DNA of 64,000 nt. Origin: Pantoea cypripedii (lineage in GTDB: Bacteria > Pseudomonadota > Gammaproteobacteria > Enterobacterales > Enterobacteriaceae). This document shows, one piece after another, positions 7,766 to 16,540 of this stretch (positions within the stretch are counted from its first letter, which is position 1; every line of letters begins with the position of its first letter). The notes beneath the pieces are model-generated. The model had not been told where the DNA came from, did not search any database, and saw only the letters and a program-made list of their open reading frames with translations. The stretch spans positions 319,786 to 383,785 of the forward strand of contig NZ_MLJI01000002.1 of assembly GCF_002095535.1 (NCBI RefSeq). Direction: 5' to 3'. Both the position numbers and the translations under genes were made by a program.

Positions 7766-8956
7766 TCATCGGGCATCACTGTTCGTAACTTCAGAAACGG
7801 GAAAACCATGTCGTTTGCCCAGCCAAACGACCACGAGTGTCGTTGACAACAATGCGAGCATGGTCGGCACAAACGCGCTGGCCCCCAGTCTTTCCAGCAG
7901 TACACCTCCGACGATGCCGCCACCGGCTATTGCCATGTTCCAGGCGGTGACCAGTATAGACTGTGCGATATCGGCAGCTTCTCCTGCTGTTTTCGCCAAC
8001 GCCGTCTGGAAGAGGGTTGCGGCACCGCCGAAAGCCAGCCCCCATGCAGCCACTGTTAGGTACACCACACCCGGTATACCTGCACCGACACCGAGTAGCA
8101 GCATGGCCAGGCCGAACAAAATGGTGCTGGCCAATGTCAAGGCGCGCAGATAACGGTCAATCAAAACGCCGACGATCCAGATCCCGGGCAACGACGTAAC
8201 ACCGAATACCAATAGCACCAAATCCGTTCGTTCGGCCATGCCGGCTTTAGCCAGAAACGGTGCGATGTAGGTATAGAGGATGTTGTGTGCCAGCACGAAT
8301 GCCAGCACGACTGACAATACCGGTCTGACACCTGCCAGAGTGAAAACAGACCCAAGGGAAAGTCGCTTGCCTGCTGCCTGTCCGGCGAAGTCAGGTAACT
8401 TAAGACGTACCCACGCCATAAGTAGTAGCGCCAAAGCACTAATAAGGCCGAAACAGGTGCGCCAGCCCATCACATTGCCCAGTAAAGTACCCGCCGGAAC
8501 ACCGATCGTTAATGCCAATGGCGTACCGACCATCGCAATGGCAATGGCCCGGCCTTGCTGATGTTCGGGTACCATGCGCGCGGCATACCCCGCCAGCAGT
8601 GCCCAAAGCAACCCTGCCGACACGCCTGCCAGAAATCGTGCCACCAGCATCAGCGTGTAGCTGCCGGACAACGCCGTGACGGAATTGGCAATAACGAACC
8701 CCGCTATTGCCACTAACAATAATGGGCGGCGTCGCAAACCTTGCGTTGAGGTAGTCAGCGGGATCGCTGCCACCAACGAACCAATGGCGTAGACGGTGAC
8801 GGTCTGGCCAATCCATGCTTCAGACACCGCCAGGCTTTGTGCCATTGGCAGGAGCAAACCAGCCGGCAGGGCTTCGGTCAGGATGGTGATGAAAGCAGCT
8901 GTCGCTAGCGCCAGCAGCGAGGTCAGCGGTAAGGGTTTATATGCAGCGGTGCTCAT
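7766..8956 (-). CDS. MFS transporter (DHA1 drug/sugar efflux type)
   Basis: This 396-residue protein has about 12 hydrophobic segments and the DHA1 family signatures: the loop 2-3 region (SLVAAIPLTTSTQGLRRRPLL) and motif C-like VGTPLALTIGVPAGTLLG in TM5. Length and motifs match the AraJ/NepI/SotB-like group that exports drugs, sugars or nucleosides by proton exchange. Its ATG overlaps the stop of the preceding oxidoreductase gene by 4 bases, so it is the last gene of a tightly coupled three-gene operon. The cargo is unknown; the context suggests export of a compound related to the two upstream enzymes. Confidence 0.92.
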   Translation of the reverse strand: MSTAAYKPLPLTSLLALATAAFITILTEALPAGLLLPMAQSLAVSEAWIGQTVTVYAIGSLVAAIPLTTSTQGLRRRPLLLVAIAGFVIANSVTALSGSYTLMLVARFLAGVSAGLLWALLAGYAARMVPEHQQGRAIAIAMVGTPLALTIGVPAGTLLGNVMGWRTCFGLISALALLLMAWVRLKLPDFAGQAAGKRLSLGSVFTLAGVRPVLSVVLAFVLAHNILYTYIAPFLAKAGMAERTDLVLLVFGVTSLPGIWIVGVLIDRYLRALTLASTILFGLAMLLLGVGAGIPGVVYLTVAAWGLAFGGAATLFQTALAKTAGEAADIAQSILVTAWNMAIAGGGIVGGVLLERLGASAFVPTMLALLSTTLVVVWLGKRHGFPVSEVTNSDAR

Positions 8957-10026
8957 TGTGCAATCCTCCGCACACGCCGTTCTGTGTCTTCACCGGATCG
9001 CGCAACCACCACCTTGCCGGTTATGCCGCCATTTTCAACCAACCGATGAGCCTCAAGCAATGGTGTCGCCGCGATTGGATGCAATACATGGCTGAGGGTC
9101 GATCGAAGTACACCGGCATCCACCAATCTCGCCACTTCGTTGAGAATGTGATGTTGCGCGATCATGTCCGACGTACGGTAGAGTGGCCGTGTGAACACCA
9201 TCTCCCAATGCAACGACACACTTTTAGCCTTGAATGGCACAGCATCCAGCGAATCGTGATCATCGATAATGGCTAAGCGACCTTGCGGCGCGATCAGCTC
9301 CGCCAGTCCATGCAGGTGATCGGCGGTTTGCGATAACGCGCCGATGTGGGTGACTGGGGGGACAGACAGCGCGGCGACCTGGGCTGGCAACGGCTTGTGG
9401 TGGTCAATAACGTGGTGTGCACCGAGGCTCAGACACCAGTCGCGGCTTTCCTCACGCGATGCGGTAGCGACTACCGTCAGGCCAGTCAGCCGACGGGCGA
9501 GTTGGATCAGCATGGATCCGACCCCTCCGGCACCGCCCAACACCAACAGACTGCTACCATCGGCTAAATTGTTTGGTGGTACACCCAGGCGGTCGAACAG
9601 GAGTTGCCAGGCGGTCAGCGAGGTTAATGGCAGCGCTGCCGCCTCAGCAAAACTCAAGGTTTCGGGCATATGGCCGACGATACGTTCATCCACCAGATGG
9701 AACTGCGCATTGCTGCCGCTCCGGTCAAAGGAGCCCGCGTAGTAGACCGCATCTCCCGGACGGAATAACGTCACCGCGGTGCCAACTGCCTCAACAATCC
9801 CGGCGGCATCCCAGCCCAGTGAACGTACCGAGTCAGGTGCTGTGACCAGACCACCCCTGATTTTGGTGTCCACCGGATTGACCGACACCGCGCGAACTGC
9901 CACGCACAGATCGTGTTCTCCCGGCTCCGGGCGTGCAACATCGATATCAATCAGGCAATCGGGATCAGTGAGTGTTGAGCCACAACGAAACGTAATCGCA
10001 GACATACGTGCAGAGGTATCCGTCAT
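8953..10026 (-). CDS. Zinc-type alcohol dehydrogenase-like / quinone oxidoreductase (MDR superfamily)
   Basis: This 357-residue MDR protein has an N-terminal GroES-like domain (DLCVAVRAVSVNPVDTKIRGG, GWDAAGIVEAVG) and a Rossmann domain with the NADP-binding LVLGGAGGVGSMLIQLAR at about residues 165-182. It lacks the cysteine cluster of the structural zinc site, as in the ZADH/QOR branch, which reduces quinones or activated alkenes. It overlaps the serine hydrolase gene upstream and the MFS gene downstream by 4 bases each, indicating coupled translation. Regulation by the divergent LysR protein is likely. Confidence 0.92.
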   Translation of the reverse strand: MTDTSARMSAITFRCGSTLTDPDCLIDIDVARPEPGEHDLCVAVRAVSVNPVDTKIRGGLVTAPDSVRSLGWDAAGIVEAVGTAVTLFRPGDAVYYAGSFDRSGSNAQFHLVDERIVGHMPETLSFAEAAALPLTSLTAWQLLFDRLGVPPNNLADGSSLLVLGGAGGVGSMLIQLARRLTGLTVVATASREESRDWCLSLGAHHVIDHHKPLPAQVAALSVPPVTHIGALSQTADHLHGLAELIAPQGRLAIIDDHDSLDAVPFKAKSVSLHWEMVFTRPLYRTSDMIAQHHILNEVARLVDAGVLRSTLSHVLHPIAATPLLEAHRLVENGGITGKVVVARSGEDTERRVRRIAQ

Positions 10027-11216
10027 AACCTTACCTCTAGTGCGCTATAAACCGCATCGCGCAGATCGGTGACGAAGCGCCCGGACATACCTTCATACAA
10101 GGTGTTGGTGAAGGCAACCACACTGAGTCCTTGTGCCCGATCCACAAACCATGAATGGCCGTAGGCACCGCCCCAGCGCCAGGTTCCATCGGATTCTGGC
10201 GACATCGCCAATTCCCGGTCGCGCAGGACTGAGAATCCTAAACCGAATCCGAACCCCGGCGCGGCTGGCAATGCATAGCCTTGCGTCTGGTCCCGCTCCA
10301 TTTCAGCGATCAATGCACTGGGTAGCAGGTTGCCACCGCCCTGGCGCAAGGTTTCCAGCAGGTGCAGAAAGTCGCCTGCCGTAGCAGCCATGCCGGCTCC
10401 TCCAGAGGGAAACGCTTGCCGATCGAAAATGCGCGATGGGCTGTAGCAAATGCCGATCGTATCCTCGAAAGCAGGCACAACTTCGCCTTCTTTCAGTCGA
10501 TGTGGCTGGGGCGTGCCATTGGTGTAGGCGGTCGCCACACGTTGTGCTTCGTGCACGAAAAAGTCGGTATCCTTCAAACCCAGTGGGAAAGTGACCAACT
10601 CGCTGACAGCGACATTCAGCGGCACGCCCTGCACCCGTTCGATCAACGCGCCTAATACGTCAGTGGCCAGTGAGTAACCCCAGGCTGTGCCGGGCTGATA
10701 TAGCAAAGGGACGCTGCCGATACGACGTAAGTTTTCTTCCAGGCTGATACCGGTGGCATCCATACCATCGGACACGCCCGCTCGTACATAAGGCCCCTCC
10801 ATATCAGGCTCGAAGAAGCGATAACCCAGTCCTGCCGTATGGCTGAGCAGTTGCCGTACCGTAATTTGCGCGGGACGACCATCCGGCAGGCCAGGGCGAA
10901 ATTCAGGCAACCAACGGTCGATGCTGTCGTCGAGGTCGAGGTGCCCCTGAGCAACCAGGACCAGAGCCGCGGTGGACGTGATGGGCTTACTTACCGATGC
11001 CAGACGGAAAATCGTATCTACGGTCATCGCCCGACAGCTTTCACGGTCGGCCCAGCCTGCGGCCTGTTGATAAAGTAGTTCGCCATCGCGGGCCACCAGG
11101 ATCACCGCACCGACCAGCCTTTGTTGCTCCAGCGCCAGTTGCACAACGGTCTGGATATTTGAAGACAGTTTGCCTGGTGCAGCGCCGAGACTCAGCGAAA
11201 CAGGTGAAATCGTCAC
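10023..11216 (-). CDS. Serine hydrolase, class C beta-lactamase-like (EstB/PBP4* type)
   Basis: This 397-residue protein has the beta-lactamase/DD-peptidase fold motifs: Ser74-x-x-Lys77 in FRLASVSKPITS, a YSLAT motif in the YxN position, and a C-terminal YGHSWFVD in place of KTG. This set is typical of cytoplasmic or periplasmic esterases and peptidases rather than true antibiotic beta-lactamases. No signal peptide is evident at the chosen ATG. It is the first gene of the leftward operon, starting 116 bp from the divergent LysR gene. The natural ester or amide substrate is unknown. Confidence 0.9.
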   Translation of the reverse strand: MTISPVSLSLGAAPGKLSSNIQTVVQLALEQQRLVGAVILVARDGELLYQQAAGWADRESCRAMTVDTIFRLASVSKPITSTAALVLVAQGHLDLDDSIDRWLPEFRPGLPDGRPAQITVRQLLSHTAGLGYRFFEPDMEGPYVRAGVSDGMDATGISLEENLRRIGSVPLLYQPGTAWGYSLATDVLGALIERVQGVPLNVAVSELVTFPLGLKDTDFFVHEAQRVATAYTNGTPQPHRLKEGEVVPAFEDTIGICYSPSRIFDRQAFPSGGAGMAATAGDFLHLLETLRQGGGNLLPSALIAEMERDQTQGYALPAAPGFGFGLGFSVLRDRELAMSPESDGTWRWGGAYGHSWFVDRAQGLSVVAFTNTLYEGMSGRFVTDLRDAVYSALEVRL

Positions 11217-11307
11217 AGGTAATTCCTTTCATTAATTAACCGGTACGGCAGGGTAAATTACCTGTGATTAGAGAAAAAGTAGGGTACAGTTTCGTTTTGA
11301 TCGGAAC

Positions 11308-11321
11308 ATTATGTCCGTAAT
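11308..11321. promoter_or_regulatory. Candidate LysR-type operator half-palindrome
   Basis: ATTA-N6-TAAT lies in the 116-bp divergent region between the serine hydrolase operon and the LysR gene, ending 11 bases before the LysR start. Location and inverted symmetry fit an autoregulatory LysR site. The short length makes this a tentative call. Confidence 0.3.
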
Positions 11322-11332
11322 TAAGGTGCCCT

Positions 11333-12226
11333 ATGGATAGCCTCAATGGCTTCGTTGTGTTTGTGCAGGTCGCAGAAACACGCAGCTTCGTTGCAGCTGG
11401 TCGTCTGCTGGGTGTATCGGCTTCAGCTATTGGTAAGAGTGTGGTGCGTCTGGAAGAAAAGCTGGGGGTGCGTCTGTTCCATCGCAGCACGCGCAGCGTC
11501 ACACTGACAGCCGAAGGCACACTGTTCCTGGAGCGCAGCAGACGTATTCTGGCTGAAATCGAAGCAGCAGAACTGGAACTGTCGCAGGCAACAACGGAGC
11601 CGCGGGGTCGCCTGCGAGTCAGCTTGCCGCTGGTCAGCCCCCTGATGCTGCCCGTACTCGGCGACTTCATGCGCGAATACCCGAAAATCGAGCTGGATTT
11701 GGATTTCACCGATCGACTGGTCGATGTGATCGAGGAGGGGTTCGATGCCGTCGTCAGGACCGGTGATCCCACCGACTCGCGGCTGTCCGCCCGTCGACTC
11801 GGCACCTTCCGTTCGCTACTGGTGGCGTCGCCCGACTATCTGGCGCGACGAGGTGTGCCCGACAAACCTGTCGACCTTCTTGAACACAGTTGTTTGCATT
11901 ATCGTTTCCCCAACAGTGGCAAACTGGAACCTTGGGTGTTGCGCTGCACTGCCGATGAGCCCAGGTTGACGCTGCCGACCTCGATGATCTGCAACAATAT
12001 AGAGACTCGCGTATGTTTCGCGTTGCAGGGCCTGGGTATTGCCTATCTACCGGTGTTCGCCATCAGGGAGCCTCTGGCGGATGGACGTTTGCGTGCCGTG
12101 CTGACCGATTACGCAGAACGTAGAGGTGTGTTTCATGTGTTGTGGCCAGCCAGCAAGCATCCTTCACCCAAGGTCAGGGCCTTCGTTGATTTCCTCGGCT
12201 CGCGGGTGTTTCCCGGGGATCACTGA
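11333..12226 (+). CDS. LysR-family regulator of the hydrolase-oxidoreductase-MFS operon
   Basis: This 297-residue LysR-type protein has a winged helix at residues 1-60 (FVQVAETRSFVAAGRLLGVS, then SAIGKSVVRLEEKLGVRLFHRSTR), a linker helix and a substrate-binding domain from about residue 90 to 290. The domain belongs to the DhcR/AaeR-like group (LRVSLPLVSPLMLPVLGDFM). It is transcribed away from the serine hydrolase operon with a shared 116-bp promoter region, the classical arrangement for LysR control. The effector is unknown. Confidence 0.93.
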   Translation: MDSLNGFVVFVQVAETRSFVAAGRLLGVSASAIGKSVVRLEEKLGVRLFHRSTRSVTLTAEGTLFLERSRRILAEIEAAELELSQATTEPRGRLRVSLPLVSPLMLPVLGDFMREYPKIELDLDFTDRLVDVIEEGFDAVVRTGDPTDSRLSARRLGTFRSLLVASPDYLARRGVPDKPVDLLEHSCLHYRFPNSGKLEPWVLRCTADEPRLTLPTSMICNNIETRVCFALQGLGIAYLPVFAIREPLADGRLRAVLTDYAERRGVFHVLWPASKHPSPKVRAFVDFLGSRVFPGDH

Positions 12227-12621
12227 CTGAGAGCAAGGGTTAGCAGTGACGCATTGGTACTTGCTATATCTGGTCACCGGCGTGCTGCTGTAATTTGCCC
12301 TCGGATAGATGTTGTCCGCGCACGATAACGCTAGTGATTTATTTGCATAACGATATAAAATGAATTTCTATATTTAGAATCCGTAAAGTGATTCAGGCAT
12401 ATTGGTTATGTGTATCCGCAGGAAACGTGATGGTTGTTTTGGTGTTTAACGAATAGCATCGCGCTGTTGCAGGAATAATATATTCCAAAAAATGATTTAT
12501 TAATGCGGCGTGATGGCTTCAGAATTAATTCTCTTTATCAAAAAACGAAACTCATTTTATTGCATAGCCCTCATTACATCGATGCGCTTAATGATTTGGT
12601 TTATTACTTAAGGGAATTAAA
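12227..12621. other. Intergenic region upstream of the ABC importer, no gene seen
   Basis: About 395 bases, turning AT-rich after 12330, with no open frame of note. It should hold the promoter of the importer operon, since the upstream gene is an unrelated LysR regulator. I see no clear hairpin terminator or operator. Confidence 0.4.
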
Positions 12622-13653
12622 ATGAATGTATTGCCAGGTAACCGGTTTGCCTCTTTCTTGCCGCGTGTTGGGATCCCTTTGTTGCTGGTCGGCAGCCTGT
12701 TCGGGTCTGGCGCGGCCCATGCTGAGGGACAAATCAGTATCGCCCAGCAGTACGGTATCGGCTATCTGATCCTTGATGTGGTGCGGGACCAGAAACTTAT
12801 CGAGAAGCACGGCAAGGAAGACGGGCTAGATATTAAAGTTGACTGGCGGACACTTTCAGGTGCTACCGGGTTAAATGAGGGCCTGCTTTCAGGCTCACTG
12901 GATGTGGTTGCCGCCGGGGTGCCACCGGCGCTGACGCTCTGGGATCGTACTAAAGGGAAGCAAAACGTTAAGGCGATTGCAGCACTCGGTTCAATGCCCA
13001 ATTACCTGCTGAGTAACAATCCGGCAGTGAAAAGCGTGAAGGATCTGAGCAGCAAAGACCGCATCGCCGTACCAGCTGCTGGCGTCGGATTCCAGTCCCG
13101 TACATTGCAAATAGAAACGGCACGTCTGTACGGCAACGCGGACTACAAGCGGTTTGATAATATTACGGTAAGCCTGCCGCATCCTGATGCCAGCGCGGCC
13201 TTGATCGCCGGGGGTTCGGAAATCACGGCACATTTCTCCAGTCCTCCTTTCCAGTATCAGGCGCTGGAACACCCCAATATTCATAAAATATTAAGTTCCT
13301 ACGACGTATTAGGTGGTCCGGGAACGTTTAATCTGCTTTATACCACCTCGAAATTTCATGATGAAAATCCAAAGACGTACCGCGCATTTTTTGAGGCGTT
13401 AGCTGAAGCCGAGAAGATAATTAAAGCGGATAAAACAGCGGCGGCACAAACCTATATTCGCGCTGAAAACTCAAAGTTACCGGTGGCCTTTATCCAGAAA
13501 ATGATTGAGGACCCGGAGAATAACTTCACCATTACGCCAGAACGAACCTTTGTTTATGCTGACAAGCTTTATCAGTTGGGCGTACTGAAAAACAAAGCCG
13601 CTTCCTGGAAGGATTATTTCTTCAGTGAAGCGTATACCTTACCGGGGAGCTGA
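12622..13653 (+). CDS. ABC transporter substrate-binding protein (NMT1/nitrate-sulfonate-taurine family)
   Basis: This 343-residue periplasmic protein has a Sec signal peptide (hydrophobic core PLLLVGSLFGSG, cleavage after AAHA at residue 34). The mature part follows the NMT1/SsuA-like pattern: YLILDVVRDQKLIEKHG, then GLLSGSLDVVAAGVPPALTLWD and GSMPNYLLSNN. It starts an operon with an ATPase one base downstream, a permease and a dehydrogenase. The class imports nitrate, sulfonates, taurine or pyrimidine precursors. With no desulfonation or nitrate-assimilation gene nearby the substrate is open; the linked YbdH-like enzyme suggests an organic acid. Confidence 0.93.
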   Translation: MNVLPGNRFASFLPRVGIPLLLVGSLFGSGAAHAEGQISIAQQYGIGYLILDVVRDQKLIEKHGKEDGLDIKVDWRTLSGATGLNEGLLSGSLDVVAAGVPPALTLWDRTKGKQNVKAIAALGSMPNYLLSNNPAVKSVKDLSSKDRIAVPAAGVGFQSRTLQIETARLYGNADYKRFDNITVSLPHPDASAALIAGGSEITAHFSSPPFQYQALEHPNIHKILSSYDVLGGPGTFNLLYTTSKFHDENPKTYRAFFEALAEAEKIIKADKTAAAQTYIRAENSKLPVAFIQKMIEDPENNFTITPERTFVYADKLYQLGVLKNKAASWKDYFFSEAYTLPGS

Positions 13654-13654
13654 T

Positions 13655-14509
13655 ATGTCTGAGTTGTCTGCGACATTACCGCCGCCGCTGTTGCAGGTTG
13701 AGGGGGTTAACCTGCAATACCGCACCCACGAACGACTGATTCAGGCCACACACGATGTCAGTTTTGATGTCTGGCCTGCTGATCGCTTCGTGTTACTCGG
13801 GCCGTCAGGGTGCGGTAAATCCAGCTTGCTGAAAGCCATTGGTGGATTTCTGACTCCGGTATCCGGCTCCATCCGTCTTGCCGGTGAGACAGTCACCCAG
13901 CCCGGTCCTGATCGCATGATGGTCTTTCAGGAATTTGATCAGTTACCGCCGTGGAAAACCGTGCTGGAAAATGTCGCTTTCCCGCTGATCGCCAGTCGCA
14001 GGGTAGGGCGGGCTGAAGCCAAAGAGCGCGCTGAGTATTTTCTGCAAAAAGTCGGACTGGGGGCGTTTCGCAATGCCTATCCGAATACGCTATCCGGCGG
14101 CATGAAGCAGCGGGTCGCCATTGCGCGCTCGCTGGCATTGCACCCGCAGGTTTTACTGATGGATGAGCCCTTTGCGGCGCTGGATGCGCTGACCCGGCGC
14201 AAAATGCAGGAAGAGTTGTTGAACCTGTGGGAAGACGTGCGGTTTACGCTGCTTTTTGTTACCCATTCTATCGAGGAAGCGTTGATTGTTGGCAGCCGTG
14301 TTTTGCTGCTGTCACCGCATCCGGGAAGGGTAAAAGCCGAACTGAACTGTCATCAGTATTCAATGGCGGATTCTGGTGGCTCGGTGTTTCAGGCAGATGT
14401 TACCCGAATTCATGATTTATTATTTCCGCAACCTGCCATACCCGTCATCGCGTCACAGGGCCATCCGAGGGGGAATCGTCATGAGCAACCAGCCACCTAT
14501 CCGGCCTGA
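13655..14509 (+). CDS. ABC transporter ATP-binding protein (SsuB/TauB type)
   Basis: The ATG at 13655 is one base after the stop of the binding-protein gene and has GGGGAG upstream, so it is preferred over the longer frame. The 284-residue ATPase shows Walker A GPSGCGKSS, a Q-loop in VFQEFDQLPPW, signature LSGGMKQR, Walker B VLLMDEPF and the switch His in VTHSIEEAL. It powers uptake with the permease whose start lies inside its 3' end (29-base overlap). The C-terminal tail past the ATPase core is longer than usual and poorly conserved in appearance. Confidence 0.94.
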   Translation: MSELSATLPPPLLQVEGVNLQYRTHERLIQATHDVSFDVWPADRFVLLGPSGCGKSSLLKAIGGFLTPVSGSIRLAGETVTQPGPDRMMVFQEFDQLPPWKTVLENVAFPLIASRRVGRAEAKERAEYFLQKVGLGAFRNAYPNTLSGGMKQRVAIARSLALHPQVLLMDEPFAALDALTRRKMQEELLNLWEDVRFTLLFVTHSIEEALIVGSRVLLLSPHPGRVKAELNCHQYSMADSGGSVFQADVTRIHDLLFPQPAIPVIASQGHPRGNRHEQPATYPA

Positions 14510-15347
14510 GTACCAGCGTGAGTTAACACCGCTGGAAGATTTTACGCTGGCCACGCCGTTACCTTTGCGCGTGCGGCTTGGGAACCAGACCTGGCTGCGA
14601 AAATCGTTGTTATTGCTGGCGCTGGTGATTATCTGGGAAGTGGCGGCGCGCTGGCAAAACAATGACCTGATGTTCCCCAGTTTCTGGCAGACGTTTACCG
14701 CCCTGCGTGAGGATATCGCCAGTGGTGAATTGCCGAATCGCGCGTGGTTGTCGGTAAGCCTGCTGCTGAAAGGCTATATTCTGGGGACCTTGCTGGCGTT
14801 GCTCTTCAGCGCGCTCGCGATATCAACGCGTATTGGCCGCGATTTACTGAGCACACTGACCGCCATGTTTAACCCGCTGCCCGCGATTGCGCTATTACCG
14901 TTATCCCTGCTCTGGTTCGGCCTGGGCAATGCCAGCCTGGTGTTCGTGATTGTGCATTCGGTGATCTGGCCGATGGCGCTCAACACCTGGTCCGGTTTTA
15001 TGGGCGTTTCTGAAACGCTGAAAATGGCAGGCCGTAACTACGGACTGAAGGGGTGGCGTTATGTTGCGTGGATTTTGATTCCTGCTGCGTTACCGTCCCT
15101 GCTGTCAGGACTCAAAATTGGTTGGGCATTTGCCTGGAGAACACTGATCGCGGCAGAGCTGGTATTTGGCGCATCAAGTGGCAGCGGGGGGTTGGGTTGG
15201 TACATTTTCCAGAATCGCAATGAAATGTACACCGACCGGGTATTTGCAGGTCTGGTGACGGTCACTGTGATTGGTCTGTTGGTCGAGGGGCTGGTGTTTG
15301 CCACCCTTGAAAGGCTGACGATTAAACGTTGGGGTATGCAGAACTAA
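14481..15347 (+). CDS. ABC transporter permease (SsuC/TauC type)
   Basis: This 288-residue inner-membrane protein starts at the ATG at 14481, preceded by GAGGGGG. An N-terminal cytoplasmic extension of about 40 residues leads to six predicted membrane spans. The EAA-loop region is FMGVSETLKMAGRNYGLKGW followed by YVAWILIPAALPSLLSGLKIG, characteristic of the BPD_transp_1 domain in the nitrate/sulfonate/taurine subfamily. It overlaps the ATPase gene by 29 bases. The next gene, a dehydrogenase, begins 36 bases downstream. Confidence 0.94.
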   Translation: MSNQPPIRPEYQRELTPLEDFTLATPLPLRVRLGNQTWLRKSLLLLALVIIWEVAARWQNNDLMFPSFWQTFTALREDIASGELPNRAWLSVSLLLKGYILGTLLALLFSALAISTRIGRDLLSTLTAMFNPLPAIALLPLSLLWFGLGNASLVFVIVHSVIWPMALNTWSGFMGVSETLKMAGRNYGLKGWRYVAWILIPAALPSLLSGLKIGWAFAWRTLIAAELVFGASSGSGGLGWYIFQNRNEMYTDRVFAGLVTVTVIGLLVEGLVFATLERLTIKRWGMQN

Positions 15348-15383
15348 CGCTGCCCATACCTGACGAATGAGGGAAGAAAGCTC

Positions 15384-16508
15384 ATGATATCGATTAAAAC
15401 CCCTGAAAATTATTTGCAGGAAGTCGGTGTGATTAGCCGGGTCGGGGCATATGTTTTGCCGCTGGCGAGGCATGTACTGATTATTACTGGCCGCAACGCC
15501 TCCGGAGTTGCGGGTGAAGCGTTGCGGCAAAGCCTGACCCGTGAGGGGATTACTTTTGAAGTGACGTATTTGCAGGGGAAATGCACCTTAACCACCCTGC
15601 AAATGCTGGCAGGGCAGGCCGAAGAGATGAAGGCCGAAGGGATCATTGGCCTGGGTGGTGGTGCCGTGATGGATACGGCAAAAGGTGTGGGCGAACTGGC
15701 CGGGCAATTACCCGTCATTCAGATACCCACGGTGGCCGCCACCTGCGCAGCCTGGTCACCGTTCAGCGTGCTGTATGACCAGCATGGCGGGCATAACGGA
15801 AGCCTGCCGCTTCAGCGTTTTCCCGCCTGGATACTGGTCGATACAAACATTATCGCTGCTTCGCCGGTACGTTATTTAAAAGCCGGGATCGTCGATGCGC
15901 TGGCTAAATGGTTTGAATTTAGTCCGTATCAGCATAAAGACGGCGACGATCTTGCGTTGACATTACAGCTCAATGCGTCGCTGCTGGCGCTGGAGGCGTT
16001 CGAAAAGTTTGCGATTCAGGCGGTGGAGGACAATGCTCTGCAACGGGTGAGTCCGGCCTTAATTCAGACCATCGATGCGGTGATTGCCCTGGCGGGACTG
16101 GCAAACAGCGTTCGTGATGAGAGTCACCGGATTGGCGTTGCACATGCCATTCATAACAGCATGACGCACCATGAAGTGTTCCACCGCTGGTTGCATGGCG
16201 AAAAAGTGGCTTACGGTCTGGCTGTTCAGGCCATTTTGCAGCACAACAATCCAGTCGATCGCGAGTCGCTGCTCGGCTGGCTCCGGCGCATGGAGATGCC
16301 AATGACGCCCACCTTACTGGGTATTGGGGAGGACAGAGTCTTGCTGGAACAGATAGCTGCTGGGGTAAAAATCAAACCGGAAGCGCGTAAGAATCTGCCG
16401 TTTGCCGTGGATAGCCAGAGTCTGATGGCGGCGATGGAAGCGACAGTTGCACTGGCAACAACTTCAGGAAACGGACTTCTTTCCCAAAGATCGACATCTG
16501 CAATTTGA
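15384..16508 (+). CDS. Iron-containing alcohol dehydrogenase, YbdH/HcxA-like (glycerol dehydrogenase family)
   Basis: This 374-residue protein has the GldA-type Rossmann region with GIIGLGGGAVMDTAKGVGEL and the diagnostic IPTVAATCAAWSPFSVLYD, which closely matches E. coli YbdH (HcxA), a hydroxycarboxylate dehydrogenase. Metal-binding residues fall in GIVDALAKWFEF (Asp), AHAIHNSMTHH (His) and WLHGEKVAYGL (His). It follows the ABC permease by 36 bases and probably acts on the imported compound or its product, oxidising or reducing a 2-hydroxy acid with NAD(P)H. It is convergent with the MipA-like gene. Confidence 0.88.
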   Translation: MISIKTPENYLQEVGVISRVGAYVLPLARHVLIITGRNASGVAGEALRQSLTREGITFEVTYLQGKCTLTTLQMLAGQAEEMKAEGIIGLGGGAVMDTAKGVGELAGQLPVIQIPTVAATCAAWSPFSVLYDQHGGHNGSLPLQRFPAWILVDTNIIAASPVRYLKAGIVDALAKWFEFSPYQHKDGDDLALTLQLNASLLALEAFEKFAIQAVEDNALQRVSPALIQTIDAVIALAGLANSVRDESHRIGVAHAIHNSMTHHEVFHRWLHGEKVAYGLAVQAILQHNNPVDRESLLGWLRRMEMPMTPTLLGIGEDRVLLEQIAAGVKIKPEARKNLPFAVDSQSLMAAMEATVALATTSGNGLLSQRSTSAI

Positions 16509-16540
16509 CGGTTCCTGAGCCACCATAGCTAACAGGTTGC

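Noticed and set aside
10023..11216. An antibiotic-resistance class C beta-lactamase
   Set aside because: It lacks a signal peptide and the standard YxN and KTG motifs; its neighbours are metabolic. It fits the EstB-like hydrolase group better.
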